Source: Myxococcales bacterium
Lineage (GTDB): Bacteria > Myxococcota > UBA727 > GCA-2721815
Assembly: GCA_002721815.1 (NCBI GenBank)
Contig: PBLQ01000045.1
Location: 124,001-188,000, forward strand
Direction: 5' to 3'
Length of the DNA: 64,000 nt
The first letter of the stretch is position 1. Each line of letters starts with the position of its first letter. Shown piece by piece: positions 20,901-28,705 of the stretch. Below the pieces are notes generated by a model. The model had not been told where the DNA came from. It was given only the letters and a program-made list of their open reading frames with translations, and did not search any database. A program made the position numbers and the translations under genes.

Positions 20901-22387
20901 AAATTGCCTTGGCCCTCATTCACCACTACGATCTGTGCTTTTCGTTGCTGACCCAAAATCACATGTCCCATATTCAAAGGCGCATCTGAATCCAAGGACA
21001 GGAGCCTGTTACCCTTTTTCCTATAAAGGTGTAACGAAGGTTTTTCTTTTACATCGGCGCGGACCTCAACACTCAAAGGCTCTTGAACATCGGTATGAAT
21101 TTCCAACGAGTCTGCCGCCAGACCCAAGCTGTCTAAGCCCAAAAAAGTGACTTCGAGGATCTGAGTTTGGTCCACTTGCAGCGTTAAGGGGAGCGTTACT
21201 TCGGAGAAAGAAAAAGCCTCTCCTGTGCTCCATTCAATCTGCTCCACCACCAAAGGTGCATCACCGATGTTTGTTAAGGTGATGGTGTGCTCTTGCGGGA
21301 AATTAACAAAGGCATCTTCGAACACCACCAAGCCTGGCTCGGCGGACAATTGCCCCTGTAAGCCAAACCCCTTCAAATCAATGCTGGTGGCGATGTTCTC
21401 CTCGTCGTTCCCGTAACCATTCAGACTTAAAGATCCGGTGATCAGCCCGGGCGATGATGGGGCAAAAAACAAATCAAAATCATACGTAGAGGCCGCCTGC
21501 CCCGCCTCGTTAAAACACGTGTTTTGCTCACAGACGGGATAGTCTGTACTGCAATCTTCCGACCCCGAACACGTCTCAATAAAAGATGACAAATAGGTGG
21601 TTTCTAGCAGTTCTTCAGGAAAAGATTCGAATTCACCAGTATTGGGATTCACCAACCACCCTGTCACGGCGATCACCGAATCACTTGACCCTAAGTTACG
21701 TACATACACCTTTTCGAATTTACTGGTGCCAATCATCACGTTACCGAAATCGATTTCTAAGATGGAGGCGGTTTGGTTGCCATCGGGACTGTTCCCAATC
21801 CATATTTCAGGGTCCCCTTTGAATTCAGCCTGGAGTTCTATTTTGGTGAGTCCTGTTTCCCCTGTGTGCACCAGTTGTAATTCACTAAAGTCGGCCGTGG
21901 CATCTTCAGGGGTGTGCTCCACGGTAAAGGTAAAAGTATCGCCTGCCTGGAGGACATGGGACATACTACCGCTCGGGTAGACAGCAAACTCACCATTGGG
22001 ATCGTTGTTCACGGTCACATGCTGAATCTCTAAAGACACGCGGCCGGCATTCTCCACCACCACGGTTCGCTGAATGCTCACCCCCAAACGCTGCGCGCCA
22101 AACTCCACCGGCCCCGGCTCTACGGGCTGTAACTGGCCCATGAGGACCCCACCATCTTCAGACAAAACCGGCGCCTGGTGGCCTGCGTCTTGGTTGCCTT
22201 CATCCACCGGCAAACCACGGCAAATGCCGTTCACACAAGCCCGGCCCGCAGGACATTCGTCATCGAATAAACAGGCATCGTTATCTGGATTGGGTGGTTT
22301 GGGCTCGTTGCAACTTCCCCCGGCCAACAAAGGCAGCAAGAAAAAGGCACACACACAAACCTGCAAATGGTTTCGCCAACCTGCCAT
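11924..22387 (-). CDS. giant choice-of-anchor-D / HYDIN-like repeat lipoprotein with pectate-lyase-like and Gly-rich C-terminus
   Basis: A 3487-residue surface-type protein. Start 22387 is set by GGAGG four bases before the ATG; it gives a signal peptide ending LLAGGSC, and a short Cys-rich patch follows (CLFDDECPAGRACVNGIC). Most of the protein is tandem ~100-residue Ig-like modules with repeated 'DFG.V..G......V.N.G.G.L' patterns typical of choice-of-anchor-D/ASPM-SPD2-Hydin domains. From ~19.5 to ~14.1 kb these are arranged in a higher-order repeat (separate entry). Near the end is a DUF1565-like segment (TVNKPFKTIQAGINAV, VGDGTYNERLVL) of the right-handed beta-helix kind, then a Gly/Ser-rich collagen-like region and a Cys-containing tail. 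Such proteins probably act as long stalks or adhesins. It is transcribed divergently from accC and ends head-on against the VOC gene. Confidence 0.8.
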   Translation of the reverse strand: MAGWRNHLQVCVCAFFLLPLLAGGSCNEPKPPNPDNDACLFDDECPAGRACVNGICRGLPVDEGNQDAGHQAPVLSEDGGVLMGQLQPVEPGPVEFGAQRLGVSIQRTVVVENAGRVSLEIQHVTVNNDPNGEFAVYPSGSMSHVLQAGDTFTFTVEHTPEDATADFSELQLVHTGETGLTKIELQAEFKGDPEIWIGNSPDGNQTASILEIDFGNVMIGTSKFEKVYVRNLGSSDSVIAVTGWLVNPNTGEFESFPEELLETTYLSSFIETCSGSEDCSTDYPVCEQNTCFNEAGQAASTYDFDLFFAPSSPGLITGSLSLNGYGNDEENIATSIDLKGFGLQGQLSAEPGLVVFEDAFVNFPQEHTITLTNIGDAPLVVEQIEWSTGEAFSFSEVTLPLTLQVDQTQILEVTFLGLDSLGLAADSLEIHTDVQEPLSVEVRADVKEKPSLHLYRKKGNRLLSLDSDAPLNMGHVILGQQRKAQIVVVNEGQGNLRIDDIRLNADTSEKYALGPLDALPLNLAGGMEQNDAGVVFEEWLDADGGFLFNDTDGGVHQLEHAYLLSVIYQATGFSGEVDEGHLEVENNDPLFPEDVAVLALNSLTVDPVMGLDPETLDFGPMLYQETGEASLSLTLNNTGQGPLTIFDFVWGEANDSVTLDGPSLPVQIEPNNSVTLTVKVALNEIGAISQSLTIEAPTREEGRYHSVSIGGEVVPGTLAFSPTALDFGEVFQGYQTDLGIEIENTGPVAVEISGLSGLEDSSFSVVDELEFPITLAPGDKEAWTLRFDAQDLGAFQANVTLLSNMYEDPVLTLAGTGKVTPGLTVYDESGNKVALDSVFEMGDVRVGETKSANFHLSNNVANAEMVVLGMVLDGASDSAFSLVFGSETSFPFTITTYNSEDPSTYISFSIVYEPQTISVSSDDELTSVLSTLLITSDDPALSDAAVGFEARPIDPVPEAEAVGFGDVLVASETVTLNLALSNTGRGPLRLQSMTWFDDGLENPFTLEDSDLSAIAESETRLFPISFSASTETGYNKVLQLEFEDGLAAQDISITGTGVFGDLSASPLSVDFGMVFDGTSSSVSQVQIQNIGTIPLPIDSVVFDGDAEGFTIVNASQWQNLILQPNGTQSLSLQFTAASDSVAPESKTANIKIVLANEAQELHPRFNLPVTATTQKLPNGSLCTGTPDTCSNLNVATLDIGDVAVNQTGSQTFWVKNVGAGQLSITGSCLLNALSNCSVPANQNGAFHFETVNDVALSPGTNQPFVVSFSPSGSLSSPLPMQILLQIETNDPNQPLLTVTVSARAIAPAATLDWEPGFDGDFGPALAHGKSVITRTLTLTNNGVGPLEVNGLELTGDAGFSYEADSFDNLDEGEALEVDVHYQPVSGGDVLAVLAFDLGGGLDEQQVNLNGQGSYASVSVENTAVSAVTFVGDVSQWSFELTNTGDVVLPLEDLEITEDVSGSFALSDDHTDTELDVGETVTVLYNFSPQTDAVSPAALTAEVRLNLDVEETYAEDFPTFTLSASSQLKPLAGLYAIESDDSTGTLLTEDSTLITLDFGDVIVGQEKEMRFRLRNSDAIGTGRLELQESCFVDGDCLDPKNTDGFFTVSPLSENLPGVLMPGGEVDYVIQFAPTDEVSEPQSHQAYLAIQSNDPQANTLAVQVLARVIDPQPMVTWATDGDFGVVLVHRNSPETRTLEIHNDGVGPLALSHLDISGSSAFSSDADLTGIIVAPGEQHDVVIRFVPQTNGSVSGSVAVGFASNIETTAPVSMTGEGEWGSIAPSTLSFDDTFYDEARNQIFEINNDGIVPVSIANATIVNDDSGSFSINNLETITGAGAIEPGASISVSLTFQPKTAHVVWEDLTATLKLTLVAQTSYPDAGHPTIALAGRSQQRPEVTVSPMSHDFGNVLLGDTPSQNFVISNIGAGRLTLGHVCFVDVNGECLLTGGVAGAFTFIDTTPDYLDPGEDTALTLVYAPSVDGASQESATLMIQTNDDVDPNVPNDLDEQSINVTLLARAINPDSALSMEAFPLTLVYGDNWVYRNLTVSNEGTGELVINDIAIDDPSVAVGDDAEFTVTLPSNLTIAEGASLDVPIGFRPTGAGERAATIVISFEGLPDKTRDISAQGVLGALTPIEYSFLKTWVGDSRDGTLTLSNNTGVALPISAISIAGAHAEHYAIVSSTYESGNTTDGILDHGKSLSLDLRFEPVGSSISSTAEVSLDLAEVQVTLDVDPAYPNANNPLSTSLSGVSQKKPDISIYESDGSTLLIAGGASVANRDLGQVVVGQTQTFTFRVQNDGDGQLEISTACFTQVNCNTPGNEDGYFSFVTTHETSPDLPDVLEPDEYVDVTVSFTPTEAVTAPVDETAYWAIHTNDPDGTEQILALELAATTIDPQPTLEWTDFGNVLVYQQNAATGILRVQNSNGGPLQIDDVAITSGTDFSVSLTDFTVIEAGDYRDIAVDFLPTSSGPQSAMATVSFTSGVESRTTTIAGTGAYGSVTGTNTAFGFVYQNETETQTITITNESDDPDEPLVALPLTTVSMAAAGEFSLIDDSSGSDVAVNSLAINDTLAVGETLTLKIRFHPENDAAQEATRTGSVVFGMDVQNAFPVSQALSIGLTGTTQNKSRAKIQVQSASGIWSDMNSYDFGNVYNESSGDDATVQLRILNEDASGYGGDLTVSKLCFKNTTNNSCTSSATAGDFDIVNRVTSSDVVLEAGESHEVTLQYNPSWSDATGERAASRTLRYETDDPQLNDGNFTVSGTTIRPKLWVNETASSGGYINYLDFVDYNARTTSIAFADTDVWATRSQSIHLHNYGGYSTGTFPNRVYKDWGSLEIKSMTIEGGNGAFTLSEDIKRCYITKDNNSGTSLDRYFLGNYCWWTYSLPKTIDGIVKDDSTYDEWSYRNVISFIPTAAQSYSATLKITYNRGKATDEVYEIALSGNGESLYANADTDCTSSGSCSMGDCHTGWYDLNSDDSDGCEHDCFEINPPNFGADNGCSDIPQVIFVNGAYTGTDEQGTVNKPFKTIQAGINAVSSDANKSYVFVGDGTYNERLVLANRVNIMGGVDKNNNWQLNSSKIPYVNASHNSVTGGSMAVKAKSIGDPTWMAYLKVKAANGAVVSSTVQNSYGVYASAAGGLRILNSEIIAGNGAAGSDGDPGDPGSTGTSGSSGADGDNSGTNNQGGSGGSGGAGCNTSSNNYDGAGGGSGGSNEGCGNDGGDKMQQQGGDGGCGFDGDGEPGDLGLSGSTGNKGSNATGNGSVSYQYYRLSSGSSQYDYHWKGGAGSAGAIGGSGYGGAGGGGGSSHDGCWTCKEVGGGGGGGGGGGGCGGKAGTGAKAGGGSYAVFGYNSDGIEIKNSTLTAGTGGNGGEGGSGGTGGNGGYGGPGGSGGYNNGGSSNGGEGGQGGQGGQGGKGGGGGGGLGGHSISFFCAGCASYTDSNNTKTRSTTGGYGGDNGGCTSSSCSDDATDGDHLRRRICDTSGANCADQS
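12130..12960 (-). repeat. Gly-rich low-complexity coding region with a pure CCG tract
   Basis: This stretch encodes the Gly/Ser/Asn-rich end of the giant lipoprotein, with runs such as GGGGGGGGGGG. On the + strand it contains an uninterrupted CCG-type trinucleotide tract at 12426-12448, flanked by near-perfect copies back to ~12409. Length changes of whole triplets would keep the frame. The low complexity produces long spurious readings in other frames. Confidence 0.75.
14090..19545 (-). repeat. five-period super-repeat inside the giant lipoprotein gene
   Basis: A landmark of the type 'ARxIDPxP' followed by 'DFGxVLV' recurs at about 19535, 18475, 17395, 16340, 15225 and (degenerate) 14100. 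The spacing is about 1055-1125 bases, or 350-370 residues. Each unit holds about three Ig-like modules, including a copy of 'GxGxxG.L', a Cys-containing loop (C-F/L...C) and 'IQTNDPxxxxxxVxVLARxIxP'. The copies have diverged at DNA level but keep order and spacing, pointing to old block duplication. Confidence 0.7.
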
Positions 22388-22559
22388 GAAACCTCCAAAA
22401 GGCTTTAAATTAAGGTGTTTAATCCCCCAAAAGGGTAGCACCAAACCCACACAGGGGCGAGCAAAGGACCCCAAATTTCTTCGCGGGCCGATCTTGCGCA
22501 GTGGGGGTGGGCAAACTATAGGCAGTAGTCGAGAATTCGCTTTGAAATGAGGTACTTTC

Positions 22560-23933
22560 GTGTTTCGAAAAGTTTTGATCGCCAACCGAGGAGAAATCGC
22601 CGCACGCATTATTCGGGCATGTAAAGCAGTGGGTGCACAGGCGGTTGCAATTTATTCGAGCGCAGATGCCAACTCCCCCCATTTAAAACTGGCAGACGAA
22701 AGCATTTGTATCGGGCCCGGTCCCTCTTCAGACAGCTACCTCAATCAAGAGGCCATTTTGCAAGCTGCTTTACAAACAGAATGCCAGGCCATTCATCCTG
22801 GCTTTGGGTTTCTTTCTGAAAACGCGCGTTTCACCCAACGCTGTAAACAACAAGGGCTTACTTTCATTGGTCCCGAAGCCTCGCACATCAGTTTGATGGG
22901 CGACAAGGCCAGAGCGCGTGAAACCATGAAAGCACATGGTGTTCCGGTGCTGCCAGGCTCCGAAGGATTGCTCGGCTCCGTTGAAGATGCCCAAACGTTG
23001 GCCAACGAAATGGGTTACCCCATTTTACTAAAAGCAACGGCAGGTGGCGGTGGCAAAGGCATGCGCATTTGTCGCTCTGCTGATGAACTGCCTGCACTGT
23101 ATCAAGATGCCGCTCGCGAAGCAGAAAAAGCCTTCGGTAACGCCGATTTGTATATGGAGAAATACATCGAGGGCGGACGTCACATCGAATTTCAGATTTT
23201 GGCAGATCATTACGGCCAAGTCATTCACCTGGGCGAACGCGAGTGTTCTATTCAGCGCAACCACCAAAAACTCCTGGAAGAAGCTCCCTCGACAAACCTT
23301 TCTCCGCAGCAAAGAAACGAACTTGGCGAAACCATCGTCAATGCCTTGCGTGAAATCGGTTACATCAATGCGGGCACCATGGAATTTCTCATGGACGGTG
23401 ATGGCAAACTCTATTTCATGGAAATGAACACCCGCATTCAAGTGGAGCACCCGGTCACCGAAATGGTCACTGGCGTGGATTTGGTGGCATGGCAACTTCG
23501 CATTGCCGCTGGTCAAGCACTTTCGCTGAAACAAGAAGACATTGAAATCAAAGGTCACGCCATCGAATGCCGGATCAATGCGGAAGACCCCAATGCGAAT
23601 TTTCAACCTCAACCCGGATTGATCGAGACGTACCAAACACCAATCAAAAATGATGCTGACGGCCTTCGTTTTGATACGCACATCGAGGAGGGCTATAAAA
23701 TTCCCCCCTATTACGATTCCATGATTGGGAAAATGATCACCCATGGCGATGACCGCAATGAAGCCATTGAGCGGATGAAAGAAGCCCTTTCCAATACGAA
23801 GGTTATTGGCGTGCCCACCACCATCAACCTACACCAACAGATTTTGCGCCACACCGACTTTTTAACCGGCAAATACACCTGCCAATTTTTAGGCGATCAC
23901 CTTAAAGAACTCACCACCGCACCAGACGCTTAG
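22560..23933 (+). CDS. biotin carboxylase subunit of an acyl-CoA carboxylase
   Basis: The 457-residue protein is full length for AccC-type biotin carboxylases. The N-terminal pre-ATP-grasp domain ([17 protein letters not shown]) is followed by the ATP-grasp domain with the Gly-rich loop [25 protein letters not shown], and the carboxylation-site [15 protein letters not shown]. It uses ATP and bicarbonate to carboxylate the biotin on the carrier protein. The start is GTG at 22560 with GAGG about 8 bases upstream. It is first of three tightly spaced genes with the carboxyltransferase and the carrier, so the products should form one complex. Whether the acceptor is acetyl-, propionyl- or another acyl-CoA is not shown by this subunit. 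Confidence 0.9.
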   Translation: MFRKVLIANRGEIAARIIRACKAVGAQAVAIYSSADANSPHLKLADESICIGPGPSSDSYLNQEAILQAALQTECQAIHPGFGFLSENARFTQRCKQQGLTFIGPEASHISLMGDKARARETMKAHGVPVLPGSEGLLGSVEDAQTLANEMGYPILLKATAGGGGKGMRICRSADELPALYQDAAREAEKAFGNADLYMEKYIEGGRHIEFQILADHYGQVIHLGERECSIQRNHQKLLEEAPSTNLSPQQRNELGETIVNALREIGYINAGTMEFLMDGDGKLYFMEMNTRIQVEHPVTEMVTGVDLVAWQLRIAAGQALSLKQEDIEIKGHAIECRINAEDPNANFQPQPGLIETYQTPIKNDADGLRFDTHIEEGYKIPPYYDSMIGKMITHGDDRNEAIERMKEALSNTKVIGVPTTINLHQQILRHTDFLTGKYTCQFLGDHLKELTTAPDA

Positions 23934-23941
23934 GAGACATC

Positions 23942-25663
23942 ATGGCTCGATTGCAGCTCATGCCCATCGGTACTGAAATGAAAACACCTCTCCCCGCTTT
24001 TTGGGAAGAGCTGAATGAGAAAGATCAAAATTTAGACGTCAAAAGAAACGAAGTGAAAGCGGGCTGGGGCGAAAAGTACCAACAACGGGTCCATCAAAAA
24101 GGCAAACGGACCACCCATGAACGCATTGCGGCCTTGGCAGACAACCCAGACCAAATTTTCCCGGTGGGCACCTTTGTCAACGATGGGGAAATCTTTGGTG
24201 GCGAAAGAGGACGCCCATCACCGGCAGCGGGCGTCATCACCTCATTTGTTAAGGTCAACGGGCTTTGGACCATGGTCATCGCCAACGACAACACGGTGGC
24301 ATCCGGATCATGGTGGCCGCAAACCCCAGAAAAAATCATCCGTGCCCAAAAAATGGCATTGAAGCTGCGCATCCCAGTCATTTACTTGGTCGATTGCTCC
24401 GGTCTGTTTTTGCCCGAACAAAGTAAAACCTTTCCTGGCGCCACCGGTGCTGGACATATTTTTAAAATGAACAGCGTGCTGAGCGCTGCCGGGGTTCCAC
24501 AAATCGCAGGCGTCTTTGGAGACTGCATTGCCGGCGGGGGCTATATGCCCATCATCTCGGATAAAGTATTCATGACCGAGCAAGCATATATGGTTATTGC
24601 TGGAGCTGCATTGATTCAAGGCGCCAAGAGTCAAAATCTGTCTTCCTTAGACATTGGTGGGGCAGATGTACACGTTCATTTATCCGCTTGTGCCGATGAA
24701 CGGGTTCCTGACGATGACACTTGTCTACTTCGAATCAGCCAAGAGATTCAAAAACTGGGTTCTTCGGCAGCGGATTACTACCGACAAGGTTTCGCGCCAC
24801 AGCCACCGTCCTTTTCGAGCGAGGAACTCAACGCTGTTATTCCTGCCTCTGGCACACAACCATATGACGTCAAAGAAGTGATCAGTCGACTGGTGGATGA
24901 TTCCTTGTTTTGGGAACTGCTGCCCGAATTCGGGCAAGAAGTGATGGTGGGTGTGGGACGCATTAACGGGCTGTATGTGGGCTTAATCGCTAACAACCAA
25001 ATGCTCTCCGATCACCCGCACCAACAAGGACAAAAACGGCCCGGTGGCATCTTGTATCGCGAAGGGGTGAGTAAAATCTCCATCTTCTCTCGAGCCTGTA
25101 ATGACGACGGAATTCCGGTGGTTTGGCTGCAAGATATTTCAGGTTTCGATATTGGGACCGAAGCCGAAAAGCAAGGTTTGCTGGGCTACGGTTCATCCTT
25201 GATTTACACCAACTCTACCAATGAAACGCCCATGATCACTGTTTTGTTGCGCAAGGCGTCTGGCGCTGGCTATTATGCTATGTCTGGTTTGCCTTACGAT
25301 CCGGTGCTACAACTCTCCACGCCCATCACCCGTTTATCGGTGATGGAGGGGCGTACCTTGGCCATCGGCGCTTTCAACAGCAAATTGGACGACAACTTCC
25401 AAATCATCACCGAAGACGAAGAAGAACGTGAGGCCATTGCCAAAGGCATGAAGGAAGTCGAAGATCGGATCGAGCAAGATATGGACCCATTCAAAGCGGC
25501 CAAACAAATGGATACCGACGAGGTGGTCAAACTTTCAGAGGTGCGTGCCTACTTGGAGGCGGCAGTGGAAATGTGTTACCAAACGTACGGCACCCGACGC
25601 ATCAAAAACCCACGCATCTGGTCGTTGCACGATCTTTCTTTGGCCACCGGAGGTTTGAGGTAA
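23942..25663 (+). CDS. acyl-CoA carboxylase carboxyltransferase, glutaconyl-CoA decarboxylase alpha-like
   Basis: The 573-residue protein contains both crotonase-like halves of a biotin-dependent carboxyltransferase on one chain. The first has [18 protein letters not shown] as its oxyanion-hole loop; the second has [19 protein letters not shown] and [11 protein letters not shown]. The second half is closest in memory to the alpha subunit of glutaconyl-CoA decarboxylase (GcdA) rather than to standard PccB, which usually has 510-540 residues. Here it is paired with an ATP-dependent biotin carboxylase and no membrane decarboxylase pump subunit, so I read it as part of a soluble carboxylase that moves CO2 from biotin to an acyl-CoA. 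AGGAGAC lies five bases before the ATG; the stop overlaps the carrier's start (TAATG). Substrate is open. Confidence 0.85.
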   Translation: MARLQLMPIGTEMKTPLPAFWEELNEKDQNLDVKRNEVKAGWGEKYQQRVHQKGKRTTHERIAALADNPDQIFPVGTFVNDGEIFGGERGRPSPAAGVITSFVKVNGLWTMVIANDNTVASGSWWPQTPEKIIRAQKMALKLRIPVIYLVDCSGLFLPEQSKTFPGATGAGHIFKMNSVLSAAGVPQIAGVFGDCIAGGGYMPIISDKVFMTEQAYMVIAGAALIQGAKSQNLSSLDIGGADVHVHLSACADERVPDDDTCLLRISQEIQKLGSSAADYYRQGFAPQPPSFSSEELNAVIPASGTQPYDVKEVISRLVDDSLFWELLPEFGQEVMVGVGRINGLYVGLIANNQMLSDHPHQQGQKRPGGILYREGVSKISIFSRACNDDGIPVVWLQDISGFDIGTEAEKQGLLGYGSSLIYTNSTNETPMITVLLRKASGAGYYAMSGLPYDPVLQLSTPITRLSVMEGRTLAIGAFNSKLDDNFQIITEDEEEREAIAKGMKEVEDRIEQDMDPFKAAKQMDTDEVVKLSEVRAYLEAAVEMCYQTYGTRRIKNPRIWSLHDLSLATGGLR

Positions 25664-26208
25664 TGAAAAGCCAAGCTTTAAAAAAACAAGGTCAAAGCCC
25701 CATTCAATTTTGCGCGCCTGGCGTGGGTTATTTTTCCCCACAAATTGCTTCTGGTGCCTTGGTCGAAGGCGGACAGGTGGTGGCCATTTTGGAATGCCTG
25801 GGACAAAAAAAACAGCTCCGGGTTCCCGATGGTGGCATCGGCCGTGTGACCTGGAACAATGCACAAACCACCCGTCAAGCTGTGGGCTATGGCGACGTCT
25901 TGGGCACCTTCAGCCCTTGGGCAGGCGCCGAAACGGAAGGCAGTGCCTCTGAAACCGCCAGTGCCCAAAAAGTTGCTTTTCAGGCCCCCATGGAAGGCCT
26001 CTTTTACACCAGACCCGACCCGGAGAGCCCCGCATTCGTGACCCAAGGTCAAACCTTAAACAAAGGCGACCAAGTGGGGCTCATCGAAGTGATGAAAACA
26101 TTTTACCCCATTTACTATGAGAACGACGCACCCAAACAAGTAACCGCCATCATTGTGGAAAATGCGCAACCTGTTGAAATCGGCACACCTTTGTTTGACT
26201 TGGCTTAA
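25663..26208 (+). CDS. biotin carrier protein with two tandem biotinyl-type barrels, the first degenerate
   Basis: Residues ~105-181 form a classical biotinyl domain with the acceptor Lys in EVMKT (Lys145), receiving carboxybiotin from the upstream carboxylase. Residues ~13-82 look like a second copy of the same barrel (FCAPGVGYFSP, then GDVLGTFSP), but where the acceptor motif should be it reads ECLGQKK, with Gly47 aligned to the biotinylated Lys. A Ser/Glu/Ala linker (~85-103) separates them. At 181 residues it is about as long as AccB, which normally has a disordered region instead of the first barrel. The ATG overlaps the previous stop by one base. Its own stop shares TTAA with the lipase stop on the opposite strand. 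Confidence 0.8.
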   Translation: MKSQALKKQGQSPIQFCAPGVGYFSPQIASGALVEGGQVVAILECLGQKKQLRVPDGGIGRVTWNNAQTTRQAVGYGDVLGTFSPWAGAETEGSASETASAQKVAFQAPMEGLFYTRPDPESPAFVTQGQTLNKGDQVGLIEVMKTFYPIYYENDAPKQVTAIIVENAQPVEIGTPLFDLA

Positions 26209-27257
26209 CTGCTTTTTTCTTGTTCGCGAATAAAAGTGACCAAACGGTAATAAAAGTTAAGGTGCTCAAACCCGCTGACCCAGTGCTCGCCCACATCGGC
26301 AATCTGTCCAACCTGATCAAAATGATCGGCTGCAATGCACCCCAGAAAATCACCCCACACCATGGAGCGGGTGGTGACCACCCCGTCATTTGGCTCTTTT
26401 AAGCCTTTCGGTCCTGACTCTGCCAATACGGTCCCTGTGGCCCAAAGCAAGGGCTCTAAAATATCGATGTTTTCTAAGAGTCCCCACCTGCTCTTGCTGC
26501 AAATATCATCGGCGCTCTGCAGGCTTGAAACCCCGGCAATGCTGTAAATTGGAAACCCGACGGGGTCGGGGTGTTTTTTGTTGAACTTGTTCATCCCTGC
26601 CAACGAGAGTTGCTGTAAAGAACGATCGAGACGCGGCTCCCACGAATCTCCGTCTTTGGCGTTTTCGTCGTCAAATTCTTGGGTATCTAACCGGCCGATG
26701 ATCCAGCCCATGGTTCGTGACACCGGATCAAAAGCCCCTTTGGGTGCCTTTAAAACATAATCAGCCAAAGGGGTTCCCAAATGTGGCGTAGCAATGGTGA
26801 TTAAAGAGGCCACTTTATTTTCATAACCCAAAGCAGAAATGACATATCGACTGTCGACCCCCCCTTGGGAGTGGGCGATGATGTGTAATTTTTCGGACCA
26901 CGTCTCGTACAAAATGTCATCAATGATTTTTGCCAACTCTTCACTGCGCTCTTCCACCCCTTGGAAAGGTGGAATGGTGGCATTATAAACCTCTTCACCG
27001 TGGCTTTGCAGGTACTCCTTCACCCGGAAAAAATAGTCCAGCTTGCCCATTCGGTTGAACCCCATGAACCCATGCACCAAAAGAACCGGATAAGGTGCGC
27101 CTCGCCGAGGACCGGGTTTCAGTGCGAACTGCTGGGTCACCTCTTCTTGAATCACCTGTAACTTTTTGGGTTGGTTTTCAGCCGCAAAGGTGGTGCCCAA
27201 GCTGCAAAAGCCAAAAAATGCCACTAAGCCATAAAGAATGTTAAGTTTCTGTTTCAA
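26205..27257 (-). CDS. secreted triacylglycerol lipase-like alpha/beta hydrolase
   Basis: The mature region carries the lipase family I pattern: PVLLVHGFMGF (oxyanion region), the nucleophile elbow AHSQGG, TIATPHLGTPLADYV, an NDGVV segment with the likely Asp, and ADHFDQVGQ with the likely His. It should hydrolyse long-chain acylglycerols outside the cytoplasm. I favour the TTG at 27257 as start: GAGG lies 8 bases upstream and the product then begins with a classic signal peptide (KQK then a hydrophobic core ending FAAENQ). The ATG at 27362 would add 35 residues before the signal and overlap the divergent lipoprotein gene. Length from TTG is 350 residues. No foldase (Lif) gene is next to it. 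Confidence 0.8.
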   Translation of the reverse strand: MKQKLNILYGLVAFFGFCSLGTTFAAENQPKKLQVIQEEVTQQFALKPGPRRGAPYPVLLVHGFMGFNRMGKLDYFFRVKEYLQSHGEEVYNATIPPFQGVEERSEELAKIIDDILYETWSEKLHIIAHSQGGVDSRYVISALGYENKVASLITIATPHLGTPLADYVLKAPKGAFDPVSRTMGWIIGRLDTQEFDDENAKDGDSWEPRLDRSLQQLSLAGMNKFNKKHPDPVGFPIYSIAGVSSLQSADDICSKSRWGLLENIDILEPLLWATGTVLAESGPKGLKEPNDGVVTTRSMVWGDFLGCIAADHFDQVGQIADVGEHWVSGFEHLNFYYRLVTFIREQEKSS

Positions 27258-27303
27258 GTGGTACGCCTCAGGTTCAATATAAAACAAATGGGTTTCGGAT
27301 CCT

Positions 27304-28644
27304 ATGATGAATAAATGGTTCTTGTCTTTTTTATGCATTTTTATGCTGGCGGGCTGTGACACACCCGAATGCGTTGAAAATTGTGAGGAAAATCCCTCCC
27401 AACCGCCTGCCCCACCCTCTTATGATGACACGTGCTGGGGGCTCGCCTACCAATCCGGCACCCAGCTGGACGACAACAAACCCACCAACGCCACCTGTGA
27501 AACGGAATTGCTGTTCGATGAAAACATTTTACTCATTGGTGATTTGGGAGAAATGCAAGTTCATCTGGATGCAGCCTTCGATGGGCAACAACTCTACTTG
27601 GTTTATAATTTTGCCGACTCTGAAACCGAGGGCATGGGAGTCGCCGGCCGAGTCCTTCAGTGTGACGGGTCCCTCGGGGCCGAAACCACCATTGCCAGTG
27701 GCACCTTAACCCAATCCGATCCACAAATCGCTCTGGCAGGCGAGCACCTGATGGTGGCCTGGCAAAAAGATGACCCAGGCCAAAGCCCCGCCAACTTGTC
27801 CATGCTTGTCCAAGCCTTCGACACGTCTTTCACCCCCTTGCTCGCCAATGAGCAAGAACTCAGCATGGCCCGAAATGGTGTTGTTCAAACAAAAAACGTT
27901 TGGATGCCGGCCATCATCCCAGCCTACAGCGAGGGGTTTTGGGTGATCGGCGCCAGAGGACATGATGCTGCCACCGCCTTTCAAGCCTTTGCCCAGCTGA
28001 TTCACTCCAACGGTGAAATGCAGTGCGACTCCATTGATTTGAATTTGGAACCCGCCATCGGTCAGGTATATCCAGTGGCCGCCAGTGGGGGTGGAAAAAT
28101 TATCGCTGCTTGGGAAAGCCACCAAGCCGAAGGCTCTGAAATAGAATTCGTGCACACCGCAAATGGTTTTTTGCACACCGGTCAAACCCAAATCACTTTT
28201 GGTACCGGTGAAGCCCAACGGCCCGCAGTGGCGCTGAGCCCCGATGGGGAACGGGCAGCCCTGGCCTACGCCATCCAAAACGGAGGCACTTGGCGCACTT
28301 ATTTGGCCCACCCCGACCATTTAGACACCATCATTTCTGTGGGCAACGCGAACCAAAGTGCCCATTCTCCCGCAGTGGCTCTGGGAGAAAACGGAGGTCT
28401 TATTTTCTGGCTTGAGAATGTGGCTGGCACCAAAAACCGAGCGTACTACCAGGCTTTTGTTTGGGAGGACAATGGCTACGCGCTGCAGGGCAGCCCCACC
28501 GATATGGGGGATGAAACGGTCCTGCCCTACGCCCCCGTTATGTTACATTTGGGTGCCGATCATTACTTCATGGGTTGGATGGCGGGAAATCATCCGAATT
28601 ATCAGGCATATGGACGCTTTGTCGCACCGTCCCAACTCCAGTGA
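27304..28644 (+). CDS. lipoprotein with possible beta-propeller domain
   Basis: The 446-residue protein starts with a clear lipoprotein signal (FMLAGC) followed by a short Cys/Pro-rich linker. The rest is Gly/Asp/Thr-rich with recurring blocks such as 'G...IAAWE', 'ALSPDGERAALAYA', 'ALGENGGLIFWLEN' and 'HYFMGWMAGN', which look like blades of a beta-propeller of the kind found in extracellular sensor or binding proteins. No catalytic motif is seen. Two adjacent ATGs (27304 and 27307) could start translation. It is divergent from the lipase with only 46 bases between the chosen starts, so they may share a promoter region. Confidence 0.6.
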   Translation: MMNKWFLSFLCIFMLAGCDTPECVENCEENPSQPPAPPSYDDTCWGLAYQSGTQLDDNKPTNATCETELLFDENILLIGDLGEMQVHLDAAFDGQQLYLVYNFADSETEGMGVAGRVLQCDGSLGAETTIASGTLTQSDPQIALAGEHLMVAWQKDDPGQSPANLSMLVQAFDTSFTPLLANEQELSMARNGVVQTKNVWMPAIIPAYSEGFWVIGARGHDAATAFQAFAQLIHSNGEMQCDSIDLNLEPAIGQVYPVAASGGGKIIAAWESHQAEGSEIEFVHTANGFLHTGQTQITFGTGEAQRPAVALSPDGERAALAYAIQNGGTWRTYLAHPDHLDTIISVGNANQSAHSPAVALGENGGLIFWLENVAGTKNRAYYQAFVWEDNGYALQGSPTDMGDETVLPYAPVMLHLGADHYFMGWMAGNHPNYQAYGRFVAPSQLQ

Positions 28645-28705
28645 ACTGCCATTGCCAGTGCAGATCTAAAACGCTACACCACATTCAGATAACGAGGGGT
28701 TTTGA

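Noticed and set aside
27258-27362. Upstream ATG extension of the lipase gene
   Set aside because: It would place 35 residues before a clear signal peptide and overlap the start of the divergent lipoprotein gene; a TTG with a good site fits better.
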